From contig DXFL01000015.1 of NCBI GenBank assembly GCA_019114445.1, forward strand, positions 1-64,000: a stretch of DNA of 64,000 nt. Reading direction: 5' to 3'. This document shows, one piece after another, positions 18,201 through 26,284 of this stretch (positions are counted from its first letter, which is position 1; each line of letters begins with the position of its first letter). The notes beneath the pieces were generated by a model, which did not search any database, was not told where the DNA came from, and saw nothing but the letters and a program-made list of their open reading frames with translations. A program made the position numbers and the translations under genes. The DNA is from Candidatus Barnesiella excrementigallinarum. Lineage in GTDB: Bacteria; Bacteroidota; Bacteroidia; Bacteroidales; Barnesiellaceae.

Positions 18201-21200
18201 TCGTCTCAAATTGTAATCGTTATTTTCGGGATCGACAAATCCGGGGGTATTCAATCCCACTATGGTCGAGGTATTCTCATTCGTCGAAGTCAAAGCAATA
18301 TTACCATACCCCACCACTTTGAGACCTTCGACCGCACAGTGGTTAAAAATATAGCTTTGGTAACGTACACCGGCAAATACCGTATCGACTTGTTGCGACA
18401 TATTCCCAAATATGTTTTTGCCGTTCCCCGAATTGTTCATCCAAAATACCGAATTGACTATAATCGGTTTTGTCGCTACCGATATACCGCCACCGGTACC
18501 ACTACTTGTTGTTGCATTACCTATGACCGTACAATTTACCACCATTGAGGAGTTATCGGCATAGATACCGCCACCATTTCCACCTACATTGTCATACACG
18601 ACCGAACCCGAAATATGTCCGCCCGGAGCCAAATATACACCACCGCCCTTATCGGATGCCGTACAGTCGTAAACCGTACAATTCTGCACCAATCCGGTAG
18701 AAGTAACTTTTACTCCACCACCCGACTGCCAGTCGGGATCCGACGGGTGATTGGCATTTCCACTGACGATAAACACGCCATCGAGTATGGAAAGTTCGGT
18801 ATTGGGATCGTCGTAATAGGTAGCGCCTTCGGCAGGAACAGATGCATTATCCTGATGTTGTTTCATACCGAATGTGACTACCCGATAGGCATTCTCCTCG
18901 GCCGAGCTTCCTATCATACCGCTGAATGTGGTTCGGTTAAGGCTCAAATCGCGGTCTTCAATCTGTTCGTCATCGTCGATTCCCGAGAATCCGCCATACA
19001 CCTCTATCCCCGCAGGGATAATAAACGTAGTCGTTCGCGGCTGCTCCGATAAAATCATATCGGTAGGATAATAGGTGCCGCTGGCAATATGTACCTGTAT
19101 GCGGGTAATTCCGCTATACCGTCCCGAAGCGTAAGTGTCTTTATTATGGATAATATAACCTGCCCAGTTAAGCGCTTTTTGCAACTTGGCTTCACAAGCG
19201 GCATTCTGCCACGACGAGCCGTCGACCGTACCGTTAGCCGCCTTAGTCACATAAATAACGCCTACCAACTCGCCATCGATGGTTTTAATGGCGGGCATGA
19301 TGGGTTCGCTTTGGTCTATCTCGTAAGCACCAATATCGATCGAACAGTCTTTGAAACGGTCGGTATAGTCCATATCGGTTTCGGGCAACGTAATCCCTTC
19401 GGGTCTGTTATTCCCGGCATTGATACAAGGCGAAGTACCTTGCAAGCGATAGTTATTATCCTCTTTATTGGATTGATTCCTATTGACAAATGTCGGATCA
19501 TTATAAATAAGTCCTTCGACCGTGATAGATCCGCTATTGTTATAACCATTATTAGTTGGCACACAACAACGGCTCAACGTCATCTTACAGTCTTCCTCTT
19601 TATAAATTTGATACGACGAACTATTATAATAGACAATTGTATTATAGATTTTCATCTCACTGGCGCCACCTCCATTGTTTAGGAACCAAGCTCCACCATA
19701 TAATGCTCCATCAGAACCTACATTGTCTACAACCGTATTATTATAAAAACTACCTACTTCCAAATAGACCGCCGATCCTCTCGCCGTTCCTGTACTTGCC
19801 GCATTCCCTGCAAAAACACAGTTATAGGCGGTACCGGCACGCATATATATGGCACCACCATAATTTTCACAATTCCGAGGGCCCAACTGATTATTAAAGA
19901 ATGAACAATTGGAAAAGACACCGTCATTACAGAATGCCGCTCCTCCCCGACCTTGAACCTCCCGACCTTGAACCTCCTCCGAATCATTCGGGCTATACCC
20001 CGTAACATTGGGCACGTAATTGATATTGTTACGAATCACACAATTTTCGAGACGCCCGTTCTTGCGCAATGCCACACCGGCACCGCCATCTTTTCCGTGA
20101 TTAATACGGGTACGTCCATTTTGAATCGTAAATCCGTCCCATATTGTTTCTATTACAAACGGGTTAAGAGGCCTATTAGACAACTCTGTACTCGACAAAT
20201 AATTGTCATTATATTGCGAAGTCCGTTCGTAATAGGGGAAAGGTTGGGAAAGTACCCTACGAGTTTTATTGGAATTCACATAATTCGAATTCAATTCATA
20301 ATACAATCCGCCAAATCCACAAGCAGGGCCATATAAAGATGCATTTTCGCCTGTTTGATCGACCCATGCAGCCTCGGCGGTAGTCATCGTCTGAATAATC
20401 GTATTGTATACCCGCGGGTTACGCTCCTCCTTACCGGGTGTACCCGTGCCGGGGAATCCGCCGTATACCTGCACGGCATCGCGCATAAAGAACCCGCGGC
20501 GGCTGGTATATTCGCCCTCGGCCACCCAAACTTCCACCAAAGCCGTCGTATCTACCTCTGGTATATTAATCGTTTTCTGTCCCTGATCGGCCCATCGAGC
20601 CAACGGATAATAATTCAACGTTTTATAAGCGATACTTCCATTGCTATTCTTTTTCAATGAAGCTTTATACGCTTCGTTCACGGCGTATTGCAACCCGGTA
20701 ATAAAATCGGTTGCATCGTTGCTGTCATACTCGATTTTATCATAGGGAAGCCCATCGTCAAAACCATACCACGCATTACCATTGATGGCGTTTGCCCACG
20801 ACGAACCATCGCCCGTACCGAAATAGGCTGTCTGCGGCGACGCTGCCGTTCCGGCAGGCCCGCTGCGCACATACACCACCGAACCGATGGGATTCAAACA
20901 GGTTGCTTCGTAAGCCCCTATATCGGGCAAACCTCCCACGGCATAATTGTGCCCGGTAATATCGGCATCGAGAAGCAAATCGAGATCGCCGGCTGCCACA
21001 CTTTCATCAGCAGCAATCACCAAAGGCGACTCGCAAGTCGGTTCAAATCGGGCGGCACCACCCAATGGAGTATCATAGCCCGATAAAACGGCACCTACGC
21101 TACGGGTAGGATTGACAAACTTCGGGTACATGGGATCACCCGGCACGATGCTCAACTGTATATTCTCATTCCAAAGCGACCAATCGTCCGGTGCATACTG

Positions 21201-24200
21201 TATGGCATTATTACGAATATCCAAATTTGTAGCCATTCCCGCTATTTGTACATCATCGGCAGCAATAACCCCAGTCGGAGAATTACCCCACAATACCGAA
21301 TTATAAAGCATCAATTGCCCATTCAGCGCACAAATTCCAGGAGCCTGATTATGCACAATAGTACAATGGTTCAGTCGGGCATCGTTTTGGAGTACCACAG
21401 CCGCAGAATACAAATCACCAGCCAGCCCGATATTTGTATTGTTATTGACAACCGTATTGGTCATCACCAACTTTTGGGCATTCCCCAACATGGCTATTCC
21501 GGCGCCATTGGTTGCTGTATTATTCTCAATCATGCAGTTACGTATATACAACGTTCCCGACTCATGAAGAATTCCGCCGCCCGATTTAATAGCCGACGAA
21601 CCGGTAGCCGCATTACCATTGACCACATGGAAACCATCGAAAATGGCGGCTCCATTGTCGGCCATTAGCACCACATGATAAAGATTTTCGTCGGTAAGCG
21701 CGCCATCGAATACCGTACGATATTGAACCGGATTACGCATGGCTTCGGCCGAACTGCTCCCGGCTGGGACGAATGTTTCTCCAGAAACCGTAGAGCCCTG
21801 TGTCCCTGTCAGTTTCGAGTTGAACCCTCCATACAGATCCACACCCCCTCTTAAAACGACCGACGAAGTACGGCGATCGCTTCCGATAGCTTTCCACATT
21901 GGTTTTATCGTTCCCTCTTTCACCCATATTTCACGAGGGCAACCGGGATATTCGGTGGCGGGTAGTTCGGCAAAATACTCGATGGCCGAGTTTCCCGATA
22001 TAATAGGTTCGTCCCACGATGCTCCTGAAAGGTCCTCGGTAGCCGCCGGATCGACAAAAAATACCAATTTTTTTACTCCGTGATCCTCTATGACACTATA
22101 TTGCATTGCCACCTTATCCATAGCAAAAGCTCCTACGGGACGAGGTTCGACAAATGCCTTGCCGAGAATATCGGAAGTTGATACATAGAACCGGGTTTGT
22201 ATAGGTGTATAATTTACATAAGGAGACTCGGAGGAGCTTCCACCCTTCCGTTGCAACGCCGATTTTTCAGAGGGGATCCACATTTGCACCCCAAATATTG
22301 TATGCAATGCATCGTCGAGAGTTTGCGTTCCGGCTATGTCGGCGGCTGAGGTTTGGTATACACCCGCCGGGGCAGATATCACATCGAAACCATCGACATC
22401 GGGATTAGAGAAATAGGGATAATTAAGGCTATAATCCACCGCATTTTCTTTGTCGTTCTGTTCGGCCAATGCATAGGTTTTTTGTGTAATTGTATTTACA
22501 CCCCATATTGTATTGGAGAGGTTTTCCAATGCCGTATTGAAAATTTGTATCGAGGCTGGTTTCTCAGCCGTGGCCGTTTTTCCATTTAGCCCGTAAAATT
22601 GGCGATTATGCTCAGATGTAGAGTTTCCCCAAAGAATAGAGTTGTAAACGATACCAAACTCGTCGACAACCATACCCCCCGAATTTCCATCTTGATCCGA
22701 AGCCACCGACGGACAATAGTTTTTCACGACAGTAGAAGATGACAATCCACCCAATTTGTCGAAATAGATAGCTCCCGCATCGGACGATGCCGTATTGTTG
22801 GATATCAGCGTATTGAGCAAGACACCCCTATACATATTCGACAACGAGGTCTCGTAATCGGGGTTATTGTACTCAGCCTCATCGACATACACGCCGCCAC
22901 CCACACGGGCCGTATTGTTGGTAACTATGGTTTTATAAACGACACCGTCGCCCATTATATACACGCCGCCACCCAATCCATTACGCACTTGCACACCGGG
23001 TGAAGCATTCCTGAATACAAGCGAGTTTTGCAGCAACCCGCCATTATTCATCATCACACCGCCTCCACGGGTCAACGCAAAATTCTGATAAATGATACAG
23101 TCATTTACCACGCCGTTATCGACCAGATAAATACCCCCGCCCATGCGGGTCGATTCTCCCCGTTCGCCATAGTTGGCACAACCACCTGTAACCACTACAC
23201 CATCGAGAATAGTTTCTACGGGGAGAGGTTTAGCCACAATAGCCTCATAACGAGTGGTTTGTTCATAAAATCCTTCCGAAGCAAACCACACGACATGATA
23301 AGAATTCCGCCCGTAATACTGTTCCCATTTTTTCTCGCTGTCGTTCCAGCGCCACCCTCTTTGCGAACTGTCGTTCTCGTCGATGTCGCCACTGAATATC
23401 GTGCGGTACTGGAAGTCCCATTGAAGGTTGGGATTGGAAGGGTCGCGAGGACGGGTAGTAGAATCGTTTATTCCCTCGTCGCCCGATTCTCCTCTAAAAC
23501 CGCCATATACCGAGACGCCGCTCCGCATGATAAAAGAACGATAACGTTCCGTATTCCCTTTGAAACCGGTTTCGGTAGTAAAAGTCGATGTGGGATAATA
23601 AGTACCGCCGGCAACCCATACCTCGCCAATCACACCGCGGTTGTACAACTGGTCGATGGCAAGCTGTACATCTTGTAACGCAAGCCGCCAAGAACTGCCA
23701 TCACGCACTTCTCCATCGGCCAAAGGAGGTTCATCGGGAGAAAGTTGACGCACATACAAAATGTTACGCCCCGCAACAGGCTGATATTGGTATGCTCCTA
23801 TGTCCAGCGATTGGCTCACCATTCGCGGATTTCCGGCAATATCGTACGAAACATCGGTATTGTAATAGGTATTCAACGTTGTCATCCACGAGCTCTCGGC
23901 TTTCGAAAGAAGTATCGAATTGGATTGCAGCAAAAACGACACTCCCATATCGGGATAAGCCGGTTCGAGCATCACACCTACCTGAATAGTTGGGTTCACG
24001 AAATTAGGCGATGCCCCTACCTGTTCGTTATAAGGTTGCAACGAAATGTTATCGACGCCTTTCGACTCGTCCCAATTTACAATCGCGCAATTCGAAATAT
24101 TATTGGTCAATGCGTCAAACCCGCTCAATCCCACATGATTGAGGGGGTCGATACTCCATATCACCGTATTGGAAATATAAATCGACGAACCGGGTACCGC

Positions 24201-25271
24201 AGCGTCGGAAGGGCGCCCTATTCCATACAACTGGTTATTGACAATTGTATTATTCACAATCGAAGTGGCATCGTACGCACAAATACCACCACCATTATTA
24301 TTGTATATCAGATTATTGAAAATGACGCCCGACTGGGAATAAATTCCACCGCCCAAGCCTACACCGGAACGGCTAAATGCCGAATTGGAGACAAAAACCG
24401 AATTGTATACAAAACACGGCCGAGAGGCGGTATCATTGCCTTTCTGCATATACACGGCTCCTCCTTCGGCTGCAAAATTAAAGAAGAACAAACAATGATT
24501 TAAACCACAATCGTTCCCGGTCAACAAAACAGCGCCGCCTTTTCCCGTATTGGACGAACCGCCTCTGATCGTTATTCCTTCGAGCGACACATCTACACAC
24601 GAGGGGTCAAACGTGACAACGGTGTTCAAATTGTCGGCACGAGTGGCATTTTGCGACGGATCGAGCGACGAGAAGTTATTATCGTCCGTTACAACATCGT
24701 TTTGCAAACGGTCGCCCGAAAAGACCGTTTGATATTTCAAGGCCCACGGTTCCGACCTGTCGGCCGATATCACATTCCCATATTCCCGCTCTTCGAGCGA
24801 TGTCTCTCCGGCATAGATCAAAGCGCCCAAATCGTCGAATACCTGTCCACGGAATCCTCCATAAACCACTACTTGATTCCCTTTCAGCACAAACGACGCA
24901 CTCTGCTCGTCGCCGGGAAGGAGAGGCTCCGTAGGTATATAAGTTCCTGCTGCTACCCATATTTGCAAGGTAGAGCTAGTGGTGTTCCAAGTATCGGTCG
25001 AGCGAAGTATGGCTTGCAAATCGGAACCACGTGCCGCATTAGCCCACGACGACCCGTCGTAATTCCCCGATCCATCGGGCGAAACATATATACGCCTCAA
25101 ATTGAATGCCGGATAGGCCGGTTGAATGTTCAACTGGGCGGCCACGCTGCTCCACGACAACAGGCCAAGCAACAGCAACAGGCACCAACGCTTTATGCGA
25201 TAAGTCTGCCGACCCATCGCACTTATGGTTTCCATATTTTTCTTGTTCAACATACCTGCAATCTTTTTCAT
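12213..25271 (-). CDS. Giant beta-helix repeat surface protein with T9SS sorting domain
   Basis: About 4,352 residues, the largest gene in the window. A signal peptide (RIKRWCLLLLLGLLSW, cleaved near VAA/QLNIQ) precedes eight homologous modules of about 320-650 residues. Each opens with a line such as YVSPDGSGNYDGSSWANA or YVKPDGFGLGSSW and closes with DIGAYEY-like words (DIGAYQYQ, PVGAFAM, DIGAYEA, DIGAYEI, DIGALVY, DIGAYEYE, DIGAYEYQ, DYGCFETW). Inside are Asn/Gly-rich parallel beta-helix turns (NNTASSDAGAIYFD, GGGIYADNSS) of the choice-of-anchor Q kind. Module borders fall near 23,780, 22,130, 20,890, 19,250, 18,000, 16,040 and 14,740. A beta-sandwich region follows from about 13,780, and the last 75 residues are a T9SS type A sorting domain ending GKVVVK. 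The ATG at 25271 overlaps the stop of the upstream lipoprotein gene (ATGA); an ATG at 25286 is the alternative. Probably a fimbria-associated adhesin (inference). Confidence 0.9.
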   Translation of the reverse strand: MKKIAGMLNKKNMETISAMGRQTYRIKRWCLLLLLGLLSWSSVAAQLNIQPAYPAFNLRRIYVSPDGSGNYDGSSWANAARGSDLQAILRSTDTWNTTSSTLQIWVAAGTYIPTEPLLPGDEQSASFVLKGNQVVVYGGFRGQVFDDLGALIYAGETSLEEREYGNVISADRSEPWALKYQTVFSGDRLQNDVVTDDNNFSSLDPSQNATRADNLNTVVTFDPSCVDVSLEGITIRGGSSNTGKGGAVLLTGNDCGLNHCLFFFNFAAEGGAVYMQKGNDTASRPCFVYNSVFVSNSAFSRSGVGLGGGIYSQSGVIFNNLIYNNNGGGICAYDATSIVNNTIVNNQLYGIGRPSDAAVPGSSIYISNTVIWSIDPLNHVGLSGFDALTNNISNCAIVNWDESKGVDNISLQPYNEQVGASPNFVNPTIQVGVMLEPAYPDMGVSFLLQSNSILLSKAESSWMTTLNTYYNTDVSYDIAGNPRMVSQSLDIGAYQYQPVAGRNILYVRQLSPDEPPLADGEVRDGSSWRLALQDVQLAIDQLYNRGVIGEVWVAGGTYYPTSTFTTETGFKGNTERYRSFIMRSGVSVYGGFRGESGDEGINDSTTRPRDPSNPNLQWDFQYRTIFSGDIDENDSSQRGWRWNDSEKKWEQYYGRNSYHVVWFASEGFYEQTTRYEAIVAKPLPVETILDGVVVTGGCANYGERGESTRMGGGIYLVDNGVVNDCIIYQNFALTRGGGVMMNNGGLLQNSLVFRNASPGVQVRNGLGGGVYIMGDGVVYKTIVTNNTARVGGGVYVDEAEYNNPDYETSLSNMYRGVLLNTLISNNTASSDAGAIYFDKLGGLSSSTVVKNYCPSVASDQDGNSGGMVVDEFGIVYNSILWGNSTSEHNRQFYGLNGKTATAEKPASIQIFNTALENLSNTIWGVNTITQKTYALAEQNDKENAVDYSLNYPYFSNPDVDGFDVISAPAGVYQTSAADIAGTQTLDDALHTIFGVQMWIPSEKSALQRKGGSSSESPYVNYTPIQTRFYVSTSDILGKAFVEPRPVGAFAMDKVAMQYSVIEDHGVKKLVFFVDPAATEDLSGASWDEPIISGNSAIEYFAELPATEYPGCPREIWVKEGTIKPMWKAIGSDRRTSSVVLRGGVDLYGGFNSKLTGTQGSTVSGETFVPAGSSSAEAMRNPVQYRTVFDGALTDENLYHVVLMADNGAAIFDGFHVVNGNAATGSSAIKSGGGILHESGTLYIRNCMIENNTATNGAGIAMLGNAQKLVMTNTVVNNNTNIGLAGDLYSAAVVLQNDARLNHCTIVHNQAPGICALNGQLMLYNSVLWGNSPTGVIAADDVQIAGMATNLDIRNNAIQYAPDDWSLWNENIQLSIVPGDPMYPKFVNPTRSVGAVLSGYDTPLGGAARFEPTCESPLVIAADESVAAGDLDLLLDADITGHNYAVGGLPDIGAYEATCLNPIGSVVYVRSGPAGTAASPQTAYFGTGDGSSWANAINGNAWYGFDDGLPYDKIEYDSNDATDFITGLQYAVNEAYKASLKKNSNGSIAYKTLNYYPLARWADQGQKTINIPEVDTTALVEVWVAEGEYTSRRGFFMRDAVQVYGGFPGTGTPGKEERNPRVYNTIIQTMTTAEAAWVDQTGENASLYGPACGFGGLYYELNSNYVNSNKTRRVLSQPFPYYERTSQYNDNYLSSTELSNRPLNPFVIETIWDGFTIQNGRTRINHGKDGGAGVALRKNGRLENCVIRNNINYVPNVTGYSPNDSEEVQGREVQGRGGAAFCNDGVFSNCSFFNNQLGPRNCENYGGAIYMRAGTAYNCVFAGNAASTGTARGSAVYLEVGSFYNNTVVDNVGSDGALYGGAWFLNNGGGASEMKIYNTIVYYNSSSYQIYKEEDCKMTLSRCCVPTNNGYNNSGSITVEGLIYNDPTFVNRNQSNKEDNNYRLQGTSPCINAGNNRPEGITLPETDMDYTDRFKDCSIDIGAYEIDQSEPIMPAIKTIDGELVGVIYVTKAANGTVDGSSWQNAACEAKLQKALNWAGYIIHNKDTYASGRYSGITRIQVHIASGTYYPTDMILSEQPRTTTFIIPAGIEVYGGFSGIDDDEQIEDRDLSLNRTTFSGMIGSSAEENAYRVVTFGMKQHQDNASVPAEGATYYDDPNTELSILDGVFIVSGNANHPSDPDWQSGGGVKVTSTGLVQNCTVYDCTASDKGGGVYLAPGGHISGSVVYDNVGGNGGGIYADNSSMVVNCTVIGNATTSSGTGGGISVATKPIIVNSVFWMNNSGNGKNIFGNMSQQVDTVFAGVRYQSYIFNHCAVEGLKVVGYGNIALTSTNENTSTIVGLNTPGFVDPENNDYNLRRISTLIRGGIDVALPSQALMNALHIPRYDMFGTDRFYGSASTLRDYFDIGALVYNGSLNLDPAGNTEAEQGADGVYRLYVSQTARGLANGRSWRNAMSDVQQALDYFGNDANFTHDPNASIRRCEIWISRGTYNPKTAVRENEWGTSFVLNRYAYIYGGFRGSNLPYYESWIEPFNVDPSKRIDAYGTWNKDDYSYTLGNDGAITFYPKVKALHDEPSSWFLHFTTNETTSSSPTVRVNGFLLPSRLALSTVSVDGTTEYIYDLRYLAIGNTDPETAPLIESVRIAGLPAGTKMYSATIDDRKSTTSIATKIVSTQKIYVPNTYINIVTEDETQSISLSDQYYEGEAFTSERPRQDWNGNGLLEDFEYANETILSGDIGGGTGNSHVAYYNDPTADRSVELDGVKIIKGRASCDDHGGGALCAFGPVVLRNCQLLLNESSFGGGAVYADNIEIYGSILGGNEASGKPGGAVYLKSGGRSVIVNSVIYNNTGSIGSAYYAEEGTTSQLINNTIVRNAYAGNISGNVTSGNTVYSASAGGNILTNTVIWGNDDAERINTDNWEIITSAADVDESVSDFEIFLDRANNAVMGPRFGFPSDYAGAENYFAMADYSLPSLSTLVNRGTNGGTRQIDTKIEMNPDGSVKEMIVTTGPVVLDGSGKGYYAIQNISGRENVPDTLNNKWRITKEPQTYHVVKKDGVDMIDVETWKEGIIDIGAYEYEVVSLTPFGGNILYVKSAEEVSDKENNGETWEQATSNIQQAIQILLLSPNKKDKYIKIAEGEYVPLLKSELGDYSFVVEKPDVDGVEYSTKSFTFRGGYPSNITDSDVAMDNLRDPILYPTYIRGNRSNSKHLIYIDESMNRAGEGGTISPVNIEGFTFTGGNASDPSGAGSTGAAVYGANSSTTIRNSFFIDNQAAGATGAAVYLNQGNIYNTVFHSNEAWGVAFNGTGNIISNTIADNVKGGLYARGASSSNPLQVYNNILWRNYTSATPTTDDLNRQIDVQNATLYSNAIQVDDAIAEQPNATYSYWNNTSNVVLGDKAANLNKTLSSQNEDMSYGPRFEAPDESDPLARKYSIRPGRKLINTGFRYMIGDVYDKEVNDKWYSDLFAYYPFGSVDEPLAVGDSLARVMFVDVSGSRRIAGNSIDIGAYEYQRLFYPNLYVKPDGFGLGSSWDDAMSDLQEAIYSAYYSGDPDESGTYGTVWVAGGDYTLPTTLQWMANVKVYGGFWGTNETKLSQRPGLLEKNAPQSKLSVSAEGVPVVRSDNDRAAGTIVDNWAELNGFYITGAKNSPAVIVADSFAIANSVIYDNVNPDGAAVETGGLLYNVLLHDNTTAGAAVVLDDNAAAVHVTAPGDGVQIDGTGRIINSINGSVTSVNGNTYVPRYVKEYIPKEAHLCYQLSDRSDDVLYGIGALPETSVGPDGNSVTKIDGYTIPQIRVDKDYVDIINLASDNDVLGNSRLFTDKATGSDGVVRPDYGCFETWNTRRDGIVNVTDQYYPRAGSVVYVGKLGEVRLSDALTKEFAPSYLLLHHAAGLRTGNHAISLYNLSIERELNPLINDTTAAWNMMSLPFSLAVGDGTVLNGITVDGNPVEIVSVDTDSENDKNRLYLYEYDGSKRAEDLYSAVAPQNSKYWSFENNQMGINVGYLIATPSNKDTVTVRFSKSSSALPVYTEEANVGKSLLLRQYNLKTLVNGRPQFTYKENMGWNLFGVPYLCSYGSEGISIDHILYTYDTESGNFVAMNSWEGNTIAPFSAVFTQTATVLESEKLSFEKPAIPLGVLPAPHGLQLTISGTNPSSGSDRVSLVADQVSDALTFDMGSDALKMMSFDPRVPQIYIYNADGVRFAHTQTADIDGETPLGVYTGESGIYEIALTDSWNNDDYEAVILTDKSNGCKVDLKRSSYKFVAEDGAAESGRFTLSFGNISDEMLRPMFYSPSKRMLRVVNLQGGETINIYDALGRQRVSHTAYGTVEEFEIESGIYVVKIGADRPVKGKVVVK
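19946..19975 (-). repeat. 15-bp in-frame tandem duplication in the giant gene
   Basis: CCCGACCTTGAACCT occurs twice in direct succession (19946-19960 and 19961-19975). It duplicates five codons and gives the protein sequence EVQGREVQGRGG in module 4. It keeps the frame and looks recent, because the copies are identical. Confidence 0.8.
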
Positions 25272-26242
25272 ACCGAAACTATCCATCGATAATTATACTC
25301 CGTTTGGGTGAACCCAACCACATCGAAGCGCAACAAATAATAAGGTGCATCGGTCAAATCGGTTGGAGTATCGATATGGACGTTATACGTCGTATTTTTC
25401 ACAAAATTGTCGGCATAGACACTCTCCACCACCAAAATGATGTCGAGCGAACCGCTATCGTACAAATAGCAGTCGTACCGACCGTTTATCCAAGCAGCCT
25501 GCCCCGGACCCGAAACCCCGGTGAGGTTGATTTGATTGCCCTGCACAGAGGTATTCGATCTTACCGCAAAGTATTTTCCCACCTGCGGGACATTATTCAA
25601 GGTGAGCGAAACGACCTTTGCCGATATGCAGTCGCCATGTTCTTTTTGGCCCAACGGTTTGGCATTATAGTTTGTAATGGCTGTACCTATGTTGTACATA
25701 ATATCGACTTTCGAGGCGACCAACCCTGCGTCGATAACACCCGAATGGCGTATCTGCACCAATTCGAGATCGAGCAACGTACCGGCATAGAGATTACGCG
25801 ACGGTGTGGCGGTTGTTGTCAACGCCAACACCTCGGCCTCGGTCGAGAGCAATTCCCACTCGTTGTGCGGCCCGGCATTGACAATGGCATAGAACGAAGC
25901 TGTACACTTGGGCACGTCTATCGCTTGGAACTGATAGTAAGTCGTACTCTCAGGCAACTCGATATAATAGTGTTTCATATAAGAGGCCGAACCGTCCTTT
26001 GGCTCTACATACATAAACAGGTGTATGTTCTCTATGGGCCCCGGCATATCGGGCGAGACACCCGGGTCGCCCGGCAATGTCACAGCTCGCGACAAAGCCT
26101 GTCCGGTATATATGTTCAGCGTCATGCTCGTCGTCTCTTGTGGCAGAACCGGCTCCTCGGACATGGCAGAATCCTTCCCGCCGCAACTGCACAACAGCCC
26201 GGCAAGCAAAACAACCGTCCATATCGTATACCACTTCTTCAC
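25268..26242 (-). CDS. Fimbrial-operon lipoprotein (Mfa-like minor subunit)
   Basis: A lipoprotein of 324 residues with lipobox LLCSC at about 16-20. The body is beta-rich with the look of fimbrillin-type subunits: a threonine-rich first strand (TTSMTLNIYTGQALSRAV) and alternating hydrophobic strands, including FYAIVNAG and HIFMYVE-type segments (IHLFMYVEPKDG). The ending YLLRFDVVGFTQTEYNYRWIVSV resembles a donor or closing strand. It starts with GTG: the codon at 26242-26240 is GTG, and no ATG lies before the signal peptide. It follows the Mfa2-like gene by 42 nt and overlaps the giant gene (ATGA). The position suggests a minor or tip subunit that works with the giant protein. Exact family is not certain. 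Confidence 0.72.
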   Translation of the reverse strand: MKKWYTIWTVVLLAGLLCSCGGKDSAMSEEPVLPQETTSMTLNIYTGQALSRAVTLPGDPGVSPDMPGPIENIHLFMYVEPKDGSASYMKHYYIELPESTTYYQFQAIDVPKCTASFYAIVNAGPHNEWELLSTEAEVLALTTTATPSRNLYAGTLLDLELVQIRHSGVIDAGLVASKVDIMYNIGTAITNYNAKPLGQKEHGDCISAKVVSLTLNNVPQVGKYFAVRSNTSVQGNQINLTGVSGPGQAAWINGRYDCYLYDSGSLDIILVVESVYADNFVKNTTYNVHIDTPTDLTDAPYYLLRFDVVGFTQTEYNYRWIVSV

Positions 26243-26284
26243 AGTTAAAGAGCTTTCGCTATTTCAATCCTTACGATCAAAAAA

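Noticed and set aside
12213..25271. CRISPR or simple DNA repeat as explanation of the repeated region
   Set aside because: The repeats are protein modules of about 320-650 residues with diverged DNA, not short identical repeats with spacers.
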